The notes under the pieces were generated by a model. It had not been told where the DNA came from and made no database searches. It was given only the letters and a program-made list of their open reading frames with translations. DNA of 64,000 bases from Loxodes magnus. Taxonomy: Eukaryota > Ciliophora > Karyorelictea > Loxodida > Loxodidae. Shown here piece after piece: positions 49,706-63,482 of this stretch (positions within the stretch are counted from its first letter, which is position 1; every line of letters starts with the position of its first letter). The stretch spans positions 1,896,826-1,960,825 of the forward strand of contig CAMPDV010000009.1 of assembly GCA_946699065.1 (NCBI GenBank). Reading direction: 5' to 3'. The translations under genes were made by a program, and so were the position numbers.

Positions 49706-52700
49706 GTATGCTTTGAGAAGTAATAAGTATTTTGAAAAGTGAAGAATTAAAGTAAGAAAAGAAGATTGAATTTATGTTTTTAAAGAGTATGCTTTGAGAA
49801 GTAATAAGTATTTTGAAAAGTGAAGAAGTAAAGTAAGAAAAGAAGTTAGAATTTGAGTTTTAAAGAGTATGCTTTGAGAAGTAATAAGTATTTTGAAAAG
49901 TGAAGAAGTAAAGTAAGAAAAGAAGATAGAATTAAAGTTTTAAGAAGTATGCTTTGAGAAGTAATAAGTATTTTGAAAAGTGAAGAATTAAAGTAAGAAA
50001 AGAAGATTGAATTTAAGTTTTAAAGAGTATGCTTTGAGAAGTAATAAGTATTTTGAAAAGTGAAGAATTAAAGTAAGAAAAGAAGATAGAATTTGAGTTT
50101 TAAAGAGTATGCTTTGAGAAGTAATAAGTATTTTGAAAAGTGAAGAAGTAAAGTAAGAAAAGAAGATAGAATTTAAGTTTTATAAGTATGCTTTGAGAAG
50201 TAATAAGTATTTTGAAAAGTGAAGAATTAAAGTAAGAAAAGAAGATATAATTTGAGTTTTAAAGAGTATGCTTTGAGAAGTAATAAGTATTTTGAAAAGT
50301 GAAGAATTAAAGTAAGAAAAGAAGATAGAATTTAAGTTTTATAAGTATGCTTTGAGAAGTAATAAGTATTTTGAAAAGTGAAGAATTAAAGTAAGAAAAG
50401 AAGATAGAGATTAAGTTTTAAAGAGTATGCTTTGAGAAGTAATAAGTATTTTGAAAAGTGAAGAATTAAAGTAAGAAAAGAAGATATAATTTCAGTTTTA
50501 AAGAGTATGCTTTGAGAAGTAATAAGTATTTTGAAAAGTGAAGAATTAAAGTAAGAAAAGAAGATTGAATTTATGTTTTTAAAGAGTATGCTTTGAGAAG
50601 TAATAAGTATTTTGAAAAGTGAAGAATTAAAGTAAGAAAAGAAGATTGAATTTATGTTTTTAAAGAGTATGCTTTGAGAAGTAATAAGTATTTTGAAAAG
50701 TGAAGAAGTAAAGTAAGAAAAGAAGTTAGAATTTGAGTTTTAAAGAGTATGCTTTGAGAAGTAATAAGTATTTTGAAAAGTGAAGAAGTAAAGTAAGAAA
50801 AGAAGATAGAATTTCAGTTTTAGACTTATGCTTTGAGAAGTAATAAGTATTTTGAAAAGTGAAGAATTAAAGTAAGAAAAGAAGATTGAATTTAAGTTTT
50901 AAAGGGTATGCTTTGAGAAGTAATAAGTATTTTGAAAAGTGAAGAATAAAAGTAAGAAAAGAAGATTGAATTTAAGTTTTAAAGAGTATGCTTTGAGAAG
51001 TAATAAGTATTTTGAAAAGTGAAGAAGTAAAGTAAGAAAAGAAGTTAGAATTTGAGTTTTAAAGAGTATGCTTTGAGAAGTAATAAGTATTTTGAAAAGT
51101 GAAGAATTAAAGTAAGAAAAGAAGATAGAATTTGAGTTTTAAAGAGTATGCTTTGAGAAGTAATAAGTATTTTGAAAAGTGAAGAATTAAAGTAAGAAAA
51201 GAAGATAGAGATTAAGTTTTAAAGAGTATGCTTTGAGAAGTAATAAGTATTTTGAAAAGTGAAGAATTAAAGTAAGAAAAGAAGATAGAATTTCAGTTTT
51301 AAAGAGTATGCTTTGAGAAGTAATAAGTATTTTGAAAAGTGAAGAATTAAAGTAAGAAAAGAAGATTGAATTTAAGTTTTAAGAAGTATGCTTTGAGAAG
51401 TAATAAGTATTTTGAAAAGTGAAGAATTAAAGTAAGAAAAGAAGATTGAATTTAAGTTTTAGAAGTATGCTTTGAGAAGTAATAAGTATTTTGAAAAGTG
51501 AAGAAGTAAATTAAAAAAAAATTATAGAATTTAAGTTTTATAAGTATGCTTTGAGAAGTAATAAGTATTTTGAAAAGTGAAGAATTAAAGTAAGAAAAGA
51601 AGATAGAGATTAAGTTTTAAAGAGTATGCTTTGAGAAGTAATAAGTATTTTGAAAAGTGAAGAATTAAAGTAAGAAAAGAAGATATAATTTAAGTTTTAA
51701 AGAGTATGCTTTGAGAAGTAATAAGTATTTTGAAAAGTGAAGAATTAAAGTAAGAAAAGAAGATTGAATTTATGTTTTTAAAGAGTATGCTTTCAGAAGT
51801 AATAAGTATTTTGAAAAGTGAAGAATTAAAGTAAGAAAAGAAGATTGAATTTAAGTTTTAGAAGTATGCTTTGAGAAGTAATAAGTATTTTGAAAAGTGA
51901 AGAATTAAAGTAAGAAAAGAAGATAGAGATTAAGTTTTAAAGAGTATGCTTTGAGAAGTAATAAGTATTTTGAAAAGTGAAGAATTAAAGTAAGAAAAGA
52001 AGATATAATTTAAGTTTTAAAGAGTATGCTTTGAGAAGTAATAAGTATTTTGAAAAGTGAAGAATTAAAGTAAGAAAAGAAGATTGAATTTATGTTTTAA
52101 GAAGTATGCTTTGAGAAGTAATAAGTATTTTGAAAAGTGAAGAATTAAAGTAAGAAAAGAAGATTGAATTTATGTTTTTAAAGAGTATGCTTTGAGAAGT
52201 AATAAGTATTTTGAAAAGTGAAGAAGTAAAGTAAGAAAAGAAGTTAGAATTTGAGTTTTAAAGAGTATGCTTTGAGAAGTAATAAGTATTTTGAAAAGTG
52301 AAGAAGTAAAGTAAGAAAAGAAGATAGAATTAAAGTTTTAAGAAGTATGCTTTGAGAAGTAATAAGTATTTTGAAAAGTGAAGAATTAAAGTAAGAAAAG
52401 AAGATTGAATTTAAGTTTTAAAGAGTATGCTTTGAGAAGTAATAAGTATTTTGAAAAGTGAAGAATTAAAGTAAGAAAAGAAGATAGAATTTGAGTTTTA
52501 AAGAGTATGCTTTGAGAAGTAATAAGTATTTTGAAAAGTGAAGAAGTAAAGTAAGAAAAGAAGATAGAATTTAAGTTTTATAAGTATGCTTTGAGAAGTA
52601 ATAAGTATTTTGAAAAGTGAAGAATTAAAGTAAGAAAAGAAGATATAATTTGAGTTTTAAAGAGTATGCTTTGAGAAGTAATAAGTATTTTGAAAAGTGA

Positions 52701-54501
52701 AGAATTAAAGTAAGAAAAGAAGATAGAATTTAAGTTTTATAAGTATGCTTTGAGAAGTAATAAGTATTTTGAAAAGTGAAGAATTAAAGTAAGAAAAGAA
52801 GATAGAGATTAAGTTTTAAAGAGTATGCTTTGAGAAGTAATAAGTATTTTGAAAAGTGAAGAATTAAAGTAAGAAAAGAAGATATAATTTCAGTTTTAAA
52901 GAGTATGCTTTGAGAAGTAATAAGTATTTTGAAAAGTGAAGAATTAAAGTAAGAAAAGAAGATTGAATTTATGTTTTTAAAGAGTATGCTTTGAGAAGTA
53001 ATAAGTATTTTGAAAAGTGAAGAATTAAAGTAAGAAAAGAAGATTGAATTTATGTTTTTAAAGAGTATGCTTTGAGAAGTAATAAGTATTTTGAAAAGTG
53101 AAGAAGTAAAGTAAGAAAAGAAGTTAGAATTTGAGTTTTAAAGAGTATGCTTTGAGAAGTAATAAGTATTTTGAAAAGTGAAGAAGTAAAGTAAGAAAAG
53201 AAGATAGAATTTCAGTTTTAGACTTATGCTTTGAGAAGTAATAAGTATTTTGAAAAGTGAAGAATTAAAGTAAGAAAAGAAGATTGAATTTAAGTTTTAA
53301 AGGGTATGCTTTGAGAAGTAATAAGTATTTTGAAAAGTGAAGAATAAAAGTAAGAAAAGAAGATTGAATTTAAGTTTTAAAGAGTATGCTTTGAGAAGTA
53401 ATAAGTATTTTGAAAAGTGAAGAAGTAAAGTAAGAAAAGAAGTTAGAATTTGAGTTTTAAAGAGTATGCTTTGAGAAGTAATAAGTATTTTGAAAAGTGA
53501 AGAATTAAAGTAAGAAAAGAAGATAGAATTTGAGTTTTAAAGAGTATGCTTTGAGAAGTAATAAGTATTTTGAAAAGTGAAGAATTAAAGTAAGAAAAGA
53601 AGATAGAGATTAAGTTTTAAAGAGTATGCTTTGAGAAGTAATAAGTATTTTGAAAAGTGAAGAATTAAAGTAAGAAAAGAAGATAGAATTTCAGTTTTAA
53701 AGAGTATGCTTTGAGAAGTAATAAGTATTTTGAAAAGTGAAGAATTAAAGTAAGAAAAGAAGATTGAATTTAAGTTTTAAGAAGTATGCTTTGAGAAGTA
53801 ATAAGTATTTTGAAAAGTGAAGAATTAAAGTAAGAAAAGAAGATTGAATTTAAGTTTTAGAAGTATGCTTTGAGAAGTAATAAGTATTTTGAAAAGTGAA
53901 GAAGTAAATTAAAAAAAAATTATAGAATTTAAGTTTTATAAGTATGCTTTGAGAAGTAATAAGTATTTTGAAAAGTGAAGAATTAAAGTAAGAAAAGAAG
54001 ATAGAGATTAAGTTTTAAAGAGTATGCTTTGAGAAGTAATAAGTATTTTGAAAAGTGAAGAATTAAAGTAAGAAAAGAAGATATAATTTAAGTTTTAAAG
54101 AGTATGCTTTGAGAAGTAATAAGTATTTTGAAAAGTGAAGAATTAAAGTAAGAAAAGAAGATTGAATTTATGTTTTTAAAGAGTATGCTTTCAGAAGTAA
54201 TAAGTATTTTGAAAAGTGAAGAATTAAAGTAAGAAAAGAAGATTGAATTTAAGTTTTAGAAGTATGCTTTGAGAAGTAATAAGTATTTTGAAAAGTGAAG
54301 AATTAAAGTAAGAAAAGAAGATAGAGATTAAGTTTTAAAGAGTATGCTTTGAGAAGTAATAAGTATTTTGAAAAGTGAAGAATTAAAGTAAGAAAAGAAG
54401 ATATAATTTAAGTTTTAAAGAGTATGCTTTGAGAAGTAATAAGTATTTTGAAAAGTGAAGAATTAAAGTAAGAAAAGAAGATTGAATTTATGTTTTAAGA
54501 A
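49706..54501 (+). repeat. Tandem 2,398-bp higher-order repeat, two copies
   Basis: Diagnostic monomers recur at a constant offset of 2,398 bp. The gatagaattaaag variant is at 49,925 and 52,323, the gacttatgc variant at 50,823 and 53,221, and the unique tttcagaagtaat core at 51,791 and 54,189. Variant order between them is the same. The two copies abut, so this is a direct tandem duplication of about 30 monomers. I checked landmarks, not every base. Confidence 0.8.
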
Positions 54502-55099
54502 GTATGCTTTGAGAAGTAATAAGTATTTTGAAAAGTGAAGAATTAAAGTAAGAAAAGAAGATTGAATTTAAGTTTTAGAAGTATGCTTTGAGAAGTAATA
54601 AGTATTTTGAAAAGTGAAGAATTAAAGTAAGAAAAGAAGATAGAATTTCAGTTTTAGAAGTATGCTTTGGGAAGTAATAAGTATTTTGAAAAGTGAAGAA
54701 GCAAAGTAAGAAAAGAAGATAGAATTTCAGTTTTAGAAGTATGCTTTGAGAAGTAATAAGTATTTAGAAAAGTGAAGAAGTAAAGTAAGAAAAGATGATA
54801 GAATTTAAGTTTTAAAGAGTATGCTTTGAGAAGTAATAAGTATTTTGAAAAGTGAAGAATTAAAGTAAGAAAAGAAGATAGAATTTCAGTTTTAGAAGTA
54901 TGCTTTGAGAAGTAATAAGTATTTAGAAAAGTGAAGAATTAAAGTAAGAAAAGAAGATAGAATTTCAGTTTTAGAAGTATGCTTTGAGAAGTAATAAGTA
55001 TTTTGAAAAGTGAAGAATTAAAGTAAGAAAAGAAGATTGAATTTAAGTTTTAGAAGTATGCTTTGAGAAGTAATAAGTATTTTGAAAAGTGAAGAAGTA

Positions 55100-56060
55100 A
55101 AGTAAGAAAAGAATGATAGAATTTAAGTTTTAAAGAGTATGAATTTAAGTTTGAGAAGTAATAAGTATTTTGAAAAGTGAAGAATTAAAGTGAAGAGAAT
55201 TTAAGTTTTAGAAAGCTTTGGGAAGTAATAAGTATTTTGAAAAGTGAAGAATTAAAGTAAGAAAAGAAGATAGAATTTGAGTTTTAAAGAGTATGCTTTG
55301 AGAAGTAATAAGTATTTTGAAAAGTGAAGAAGTAAAGTAAGAAAAGAAGATATGAAGAATTTAAGTTTTAAAGAAGTATGCTTTGAGAAGTAATAAGTAT
55401 TTTGAAAAGTGAAGAAATAAAAGTAAGAAAAGAAGATAGAATTTAGAGATTAAGTTTTAAAGAGTATGCTTTGAGAAGTAATAAGTATTTTGAAAAGTGA
55501 AGAATTAAAGTAAGAAAAGAAGATAGAATTTAAGTTTTATAAGTATGCTTTGAGAAGTAATAAGTATTTTGAAAAGTGAAGAATTAAAGTAAGAAAAGAA
55601 GATAGAATTTAAGTTTTAAAGAGTATGCTTTGAGAAGTAATAAGTATTTTGAAAAGTGAAGAATTAAAGTAAGAAAAGAAGATAGAATTTAAGTTTTAAA
55701 TAAGTATGCTTTGAGAAGTAATAAGTATTTTGAAAAGTGAAGAATTAAAGTAAGAAAAGAAGATAGAATTTAAGTTTTAAAGAGTATGCTTTGAGAAGTA
55801 ATAAGTATTTTGAAAAGTGAAGAAGTAAAGTAAGAAAAGAAGATAGAATTTAAGTTTTATAAGTATGCTTTGGGAAGTAATAAGTATTTTGAAAAGTGAA
55901 GAATTAAAGTAAGAAAAGAAGATAGAATTTAAGAAAAGAAGTTTTAAAGTAGTATGCTTTGAGAAGTAATAAGTATTTTGAAAAGTTAAAGTAAGAAAAG
56001 AAGATAAGTTTTAGAAAGTTTTAGTATGCTTTGAGAAGTAATAAGTATTTTGAAAAGTGA
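55100..56060 (+). repeat. Disordered patch in the satellite
   Basis: Here monomers are scrambled: extra fragments such as gaatttaagtttgagaag at ~55,140, a shortened gaaagctttgggaag unit at ~55,210, atatgaagaatttaag at ~55,350, gatagaatttagagatt at ~55,436, and aagttttagaaagttttag at ~56,010. Outside this stretch such internal duplications are rare. Indel variants stay more frequent downstream than upstream. This could be a rearrangement hotspot or an assembly or consensus artefact. Confidence 0.7.
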
Positions 56061-59000
56061 AGAATTAAAGTAAGAAAAGAAGATAGAATTTAAGTTTTAA
56101 AGAGTATGCTTTGAGAAGTAATAAGTATTTTGAAAAGTGAAGAAGTAAAGTAAGAAAAGAAGATAGAATTTCAGTTTTAAAGAGTATGCTTTGAGAAGTA
56201 ATAAGTATTTTGAAAAGTGAAGAATTAAAGTAAGAAAAGAAGATTGAATTTAAGTTTTAAAGAGTATGCTTTGAGAAGTAATAAGTATTTTGAAAAGTGA
56301 AGAAGTAAAGTAAGAAAAGAAGTTAGAATTTGAGTTTTAAAGAGTATGATTTGAGAAGTAATAAGTATTTTGAAAAGTGAAGAATTAAAGTAAGAAAAGA
56401 AGATAGAATTTAAGTTTTAAAGAGTATGCTTTGAGAAGTAATAAGTATTTTGAAAAGTGAAGAAGTAAAGTAAGAAAAGAAGATAGAATTTAAGTTTTAT
56501 AAGTATGCTTTGAGAAGTAATAAGTATTTTGAAAAGTGAAGAATTAAAGTAAGAAAAGAAGATAGAATTTAAGTTTTAAAGAGTATGCTTTGAGAAGTAA
56601 TAAGTATTTTGAAAAGTGAAGAATTAAAGTAAGAAAAGAAGATTAGAGATTTAAGTTTTAAAGAGTATGCTTTGAGAAGTAATAAGTACTTTGAAAAGTG
56701 AAGAATTAAAGTAAGAAAAGAAGATAGAATTTAAGTTTTATAAGTATGCTTTGAGAAGTAATAAGTATTTTGAAAAGTGAAGAAGTAAAGTAAGAAAAGA
56801 AGATAGAATTTAAGTTTTATAAGTATGCTTTGAGAAGTAATAAGTATTTTGAAAAGTGAAGAATTAAAGTAAGAAAAGAAGATAGAATTTCAGTTTTAAA
56901 GAGTATGCTTTGAGAAGTAATAAGTATTTTGAAAAGTGAAGAATTAAAGTAAGAAAAGAAGATTGAATTTAAGTTTTAAAGAGTATGCTTTGAGAAGTAA
57001 TAAGTATTTTGAAAAGTGAAGAATTAAAGTAAGAAAAGAAGATAGAATTTAAGTTTTATAAGTATGCTTTGAGAAGTAATAAGTATTTTGAAAAGTGAAG
57101 AATTAAAGTAAGAAAAGAAGATAGAATTTAAGTTTTAAAGAGTATGCTTTGAGAAGTAATAAGTATTTTGAAAAGTGAAGAATTAAAGTAAGAAAAGAAG
57201 ATAGAATTTAAGTTTTAAAAGTATGCTTTGAGAAGTAATAAGTATTTTGAAAAGTGAAGAATTAAAGTAAGAAAAGAAGATAGAATTTAAGTTTTAGAAG
57301 TATGCTTTGAGAAGTAATAAGTATTTTGAAAAGTGAAGAATTAAAGTAAGAAAAGAAGATAGAATTTAAGTTTTAAAGAGTATGCTTTGAGAAGTAATAA
57401 GTATTTTGAAAAGTGAAGAATTAAAGTAAGAAAAGAAGATAGAATTTAAGTTTTAAAGAGTATGCTTTGAGAAGTAATAAGTATTTTGAAAAGTGAAGAA
57501 TTAAAGTAAGAAAAGAAGATAGAATTTAAGTTTTAAGAAGTATGCTTTGAGAAGTAATAAGTATTTTGAAAAGTGAAGAATTAAAGTAAGAAAAGAAGAT
57601 TGAATTTGAGTTTTAAAGAGTATGCTTTGAGAAGTAATAAGTATTTTGAAAAGTGAAGAATTAAAGTAAGAAAAGAAGATAGAGATTTAAGTTTTAAAGA
57701 GTATGCTTTGAGAAGTAATAAGTATTTTGAAAAGTGAAGAAGTAAAGTAAGAAAAGAAGATAGAATTTAAGTTTTAAAAGTATGCTTTGAGAAGTAATAA
57801 GTATTTTGAAAAGTGAAGAATTAAAGTAAGAAAAGAAGATAGAATTTCAGTTTTAAGTAGTATGCTTTGAGAAGTAATAAGTATTTTGAAAAGTGAAGAA
57901 TTAAAGTAAGAAAAGAAGATAGAGATTAAGTTTTAAAGAGTATGCTTTGAGAAGTAATAAGTATTTTGAAAAGTGAAGAATTAAAGTAAGAAAAGAAGAT
58001 AGAATTTAGTTTTAAAAGTATGCTTTGAGAAGTAATAAGTATTTTGAAAAGTGAAGAATTAAAGTAAGAAAAGAAGATAGAATTTCAGTTTTAGAGAGTA
58101 TGCTTTGAGAAGTAATAAGTATTTTGAAAAGTGAAGAATTAAAGTAAGAAAAGAAGATAGAATTTAAGTTTTAAAGAGTATGCTTTGAGAAGTAATAAGT
58201 ATTTGAAAAGTGAAGAAGTAAAGTAAGAAAAGAAGATATAATTTAAGTTTTAGAGTATGCTTTGAGTAGTAATAAGTATTTTGAAAAGTGAAGAATTAAA
58301 GTAAGAAAAGAAGATAGAATTTAAGTTTTAGAAGTATGCTTTGGGAAGTAATAAGTATTTTGAAAAGTGAAGAATTAAAGTAAGAAAAGAAGATAGAATT
58401 TAAGTTTTAGAAGTATGCTTTGAGAAGTAATAAGTATTTTGAAAAGTGAAGAAGTAAAGTAAGAAAAGAAGATAGAGATTAAGTTTTAAAGAGTATGCTT
58501 TGAGAAGTAATAAGTATTTTGAAAAGTGAAGAATTAAAGTAAGAAAAGAAGATAGAATTTAAGTTTTAAAGAGTATGCTTTGAGAAGTAATAAGTATTTT
58601 GAAAAGTGAAGAATTAAAGTAAGAAAAAAGATAGAATTTAAGTTTTAAAAGTATGCTTTGAGAAGTAATAAGTATTTTGAAAAGTGAAGAATTAAAGTAA
58701 GAAAAGAAGATAGAATTTAAGTTTTAAAGGGTATGCTTTGAGAAGTAATAAGTATTTTGAAAAGTGAAGAATTAAAGTAAGAAAAGAAGATTGAATTTAA
58801 GTTTTAAAAGTATGCTTTGAGAAGTAATAAGTATTTTGAAAAGTGAAGAAGTAAAGTAAGAAAAGAAGATAGAATTTCAGTTTTAAAAGTATGCTTTGAG
58901 AAGTAATAAGTATTTTGAAAAGTGAAGAAGTAAAAGTAAGAAAAGAAGATAGAGATTAAGTTTTAAAGAGTATGCTTTGAGAAGTAATAAGTATTTTGAA

Positions 59001-62000
59001 AAGTGAAGAAGTAAAGTAAGAAAAGAAGATAGAATTTGAGTTTTAAAGAGTATGCTTTGAGAAGTAATAAGTATTTTGAAAAGTGAAGAATTAAAGTAAG
59101 AAAAGAAGATATAATTTAAGTTTTAGAAGTATGCTTTGAGAAGTAATAAGTATTTTGAAAAGTGAAGAATTAAAGTAAGAAAAGAAGATAGAATTTGAGT
59201 TTTAAAAGTATGCTTTGAGAAGTAATAAGTATTTTGAAAAGTGAAGAATTAAAGTAAGAAAAGAAGATAGAATTTCAGTTTTAAAGAGTATGCTTTGAGA
59301 AGTAATAAGTATTTTGAAAAGTGAAGAATTAAAGTAAGAAAAGAAGATAGAATTTGAGTTTTAAAGAGTATGCTTTGAGAAGTAATAAGTATTTTGAAAA
59401 GTGAAGAATTAAAGTAAAAAAGAAGATAGAATTTCAGTTTTAGAAGTATGCTTTGGGAAGTAATAAGTATTTTGAAAAGTGAAGAATAAAAGTAAGAAAA
59501 GAAGATAGAGATTAAGTTTTAAAGAGTATGCTTTGAGAAGTAATAAGTATTTTGAAAAGTGAAGAATTAAAGTAAGAAAAAAAGATTGAATTTAAGTTTT
59601 AAAGAGTATGCTTTGAGAAGTAATAAGTATTTTGAAAAGTGAAGAAGTAAAGTAAGAAAAGAAGATAGAGATTAAGTTTTAAAGAGTATGCTTTTGAGAA
59701 GTAATAAGTATTTTGAAAAGTGAAGAAGTAAAGTAAAAAAAATTATAGAATTTAAGTTTTAATAAGTATGCTTTGAGAAGTAATAAGTATTTTGAAAAGT
59801 GAAGAATTAAAGTAAGAAAAGAAGATTGAATTTAAGTTTTAAAAGTATGCTTTGGGAAGTAATAAGTATTTTGAAAAGTGAAGAATTAAAGTAAGAAAAG
59901 AAGATAGAATTTCAGTTTTAAAGAGTATGCTTTGAGAAGTAATAAGTATTTAGAAAAGTGAAGAAGTAAAGTAAGAAAAGAAGATATAATTTAAGTTTTA
60001 TAAGTATGCTTTGAGAAGTAATAAGTATTTTGAAAAGTGAAGAATTAAAGTAAGAAAAGAAGATTGAATTTAAGTTTTAAAAGTATGCTTTGAGAAGTAA
60101 TAAGTATTTTGAAAAGTGAAGAATAAAAGTAAGAAAAGAAGATAGAATTTCAGTTTTAAAGAGTATGCTTTGAGAAGTAATAAGTATTTTGAAAAGTGAA
60201 GAATTAAAGTAAGAAAGAAGATAGAATTTAAGTTTTAGAAGTATGCTTTGAGAAGTAATAAGTATTTTGAAAAGTGAAGAAGTAAAGTAAGAAAAGAAGA
60301 TATAATTTGAGTTTTAAAGAGTATGCTTTGAGAAGTAATAAGTATTTTGAAAAGTGAAGAATTAAAGTAAGAAAAAAGATAGAGATTATGTTTTAAAGAG
60401 TATGCTTTGAGAAGTAATAAGTATTTTGAAAAGTGAAGAAGTAATGTAAGAAAAGAAGATAGAATTTAAGTTTTAAAGAGTATGCTTTGAGATGTAATAA
60501 GTATTTTGAAAAGTGAAGAAGTAAAGTAAGAAAAGAAGATATAATTTAAGTTTAGAAGTATGCTTTGAGAAGTAATAAGTATTTAGAAAAGTGAAGAATT
60601 AAAGTAAGAAAAGAAGATTGAATTTAAGTTTTAGAAGTATGCTTTGGGAAGTAATAAGTATTTTGAAAAGTGAAGAATAAAAGTAAGAAAAGAAGATAGA
60701 ATTTCAGTTTTAAAGAGTATGCTTTGAGAAGTAATAAGTATTTTGAAAAGTGAAGAATTAAAGTAAGAAAAGAAGATAGAATTTAAGTTTTAGAAGTATG
60801 CTTTGAGAAGTAATAAGTATTTTGAAAAGTGAAGAAGTAAAGTAAGAAAAGAAGATATAATTTGAGTTTTAAAGAGTATGCTTTGAGAAGTAATAAGTAT
60901 TTTGAAAAGTGAAGAATTAAAGTAAGAAAAAAGATAGAGATTATGTTTTAAAGAGTATGCTTGAGAAGTAATAAGTATTTTGAAAAGTGAAGAAGTAATG
61001 TAAGAAAAGAAGATAGAATTTAAGTTTTAAAGAGTATGCTTTGAGATGTAATAAGTATTTTGAAAAGTGAAGAAGTAAAGTAAGAAAAGAAGATATAATT
61101 TAAGTTTTAGAAGTATGCTTTGAGAAGTAATAAGTATTTAGAAAAGTGAAGAAGTAAAGTAAGAAAAGAAGATATAATTTAAGTTTTAGAAGTATGCTTT
61201 GAGAAGTAATAAGTATTTTGAAAAGTGAAGAATTAAAGTAAGAAAAGAAGATAGAGATTAAGTTTTAAAGAGTATGCTTTGAGAAGTAATAAGTATTTTG
61301 AAAAGTGAAGAATTAATGTAAGAAAAGAAGATTGAATTTAAGTTTTAAAGAGTATGCTTTGAGTAGTAATAAGTATTTTGAAAAGTGAAGAATTAAAGTA
61401 AGAAAAGAAGATAGAATTTAAGTTTTAAAGAGTATGCTTTGAGTAGTAATAAGTATTTTGAAAAGTGAAGAAGTAAAGTAAGAAAAGAAGATAGAATTTA
61501 AGTTTTATAAGTATGCTTTGGGAAGTAATAAGTATTTTGAAAAGTGAAGAATTAAAGTAAGAAAAGAAGATAGAATTTCAGTTTTAAGTAGTATGCTTTG
61601 AGAAGTAATAAGTATTTTGAAAAGTGAAGAATTAAAGTTAGAAAAGAAGTTAGAGATTAAGTTTTAAAGAGTATGCTTTGAGAAGTAATAAGTATTTTGA
61701 AAAGTGAAGAATTAAAGTAAGAAAAGAAGATAGAATTTAAGTTTTATAAGTATGCTTTGGGAAGTAATAAGTATTTTGAAAAGTGAAGAATTAAAGTAAG
61801 AAAAGAAGATAGAATTTGAGTTTTAAAGAGTATGCTTTGAGAAGTAATAAGTATTTTGAAAAGTGAAGAATTAAAGTAAGAAAAGAAGATTGAATTTAAG
61901 TTTTAAAGAGTATGCTTTGAGTAGTAATAAGTATTTTGAAAAGTGAAGAATTAAAGTAAGAAAAGAAGATTGAATTTAAGTTTTAAAGAGTATGCTTTGA

Positions 62001-63482
62001 GTAGTAATAAGTATTTTGAAAAGTGAAGAAGTAAAGTAAGAAAAGAAGATAGAATTTAAGTTTTATAAGTATGCTTTGGGAAGTAATAAGTATTTTGAAA
62101 AGTGAAGAATTAAAGTAAGAAAAGAAGATAGAATTTAAGTTTTAAGAAGTATGCTTTGAGAAGTAATAAGTATTTTGAAAAGTGAAGAATTAAAGTTAGA
62201 AAAGAAGATAGAGATTAAGTTTTAAAGAGTATGCTTTGAGAAGTAATAAGTATTTGAAAAGTGAAGAATTAAAGTAAGAAAAGAAGATAGAATTTAAGTT
62301 TTAAAGAGTATGCTTTGAGAAGTAATAAGTATTATGAAAAGTGAAGAATTAAAGTAAGAAAAGAAGATTGAATTAAAGTTTTAGAAGTATGCTTTGAGAA
62401 GTAATAAGTATTTTGAAAAGTGAAGAATTAAAGTAAGAAAAGAAGATAGAATTTCAGTTTTAAGGAGTATGCTTTGAGAAGTAATAAGTATTTTGAAAAG
62501 TGAAGAAGTAAAGTAAGAAAAGAAGATAGAATTTCAGTTTTATAAGTATGCTTTGAGAAGTAATAAGTATTTTGAAAAGTGAAGAATTAAAGTAAGAAAA
62601 GAAGATAGAATTTAAGTTTTATAAGTATGCTTTGAGAAGTAATAAGTATTTTGAAAAGTGAAGAAGTAAAGTAAGAAAGAAGATAGAATTTAAGTTTTAA
62701 AGAGTATGCTTTGAGAAGTAATACGTATTTAGAAAAGTGAAGAAGTAAAGTAAGAAAAGAAGATAGAATTTAAGTTTTATAAGTATGCTTTGAGAAGTAA
62801 TAAGTATTTTGAAAAGTGAAGAAGTAAATTAAAAAAAATTATAGAATTAAAGTTTTAAGAAGTATGCTTTGAGAAGTAATAAGTATTTTGAAAAGTGAAG
62901 AATTAAAGTAAGAAAAGAAGATAGAGATTAAGTTTTAAAGAGTATGCTTTGAGAAGTAATAAGTATTTTGAAAAGTGAAGAATTAAAGTAAGAAAAGAAG
63001 ATAGAATTTAAGTTTTATAAGTATGCTTTGAGAAGTAATAAGTATTTTGAAAAGTGAAGAATTAAAGTAAGAAAAGAAGATAGAGATTAAGTTTTAAAGA
63101 GTATGCTTTGAGAAGTAATAAGTATTTTGAAAAGTGAAGAATTAAAGTAAGAAAAAAAGATTGAATTTAAGTTTTAAAGAGTATGCTTTGAGAAGTAATA
63201 AGTATTTTGAAAAGTGAAGAATTAAAGTAAGAAAAGAAGATAGAATTTCAGTTTTAAAGAGTATGCTTTGAGAAGTAATAAGTATTTTGAAAAGTGAAGA
63301 ATTAAAGTAAGAAAAGAAGATAGAATTTAAGTTTTATAAGTATGCTTTGAGAAGTAATAAGTATTTGAAAAGTGAAGAATTAAAGTAAGAAAAGAAGATT
63401 GAATTTAAGTTTTAGAAGTATGCTTTGGGAAGTAATAAGTATTTTGAAAAGTGAAGAATAAAAGTAAGAAAAGAAGATAGAA

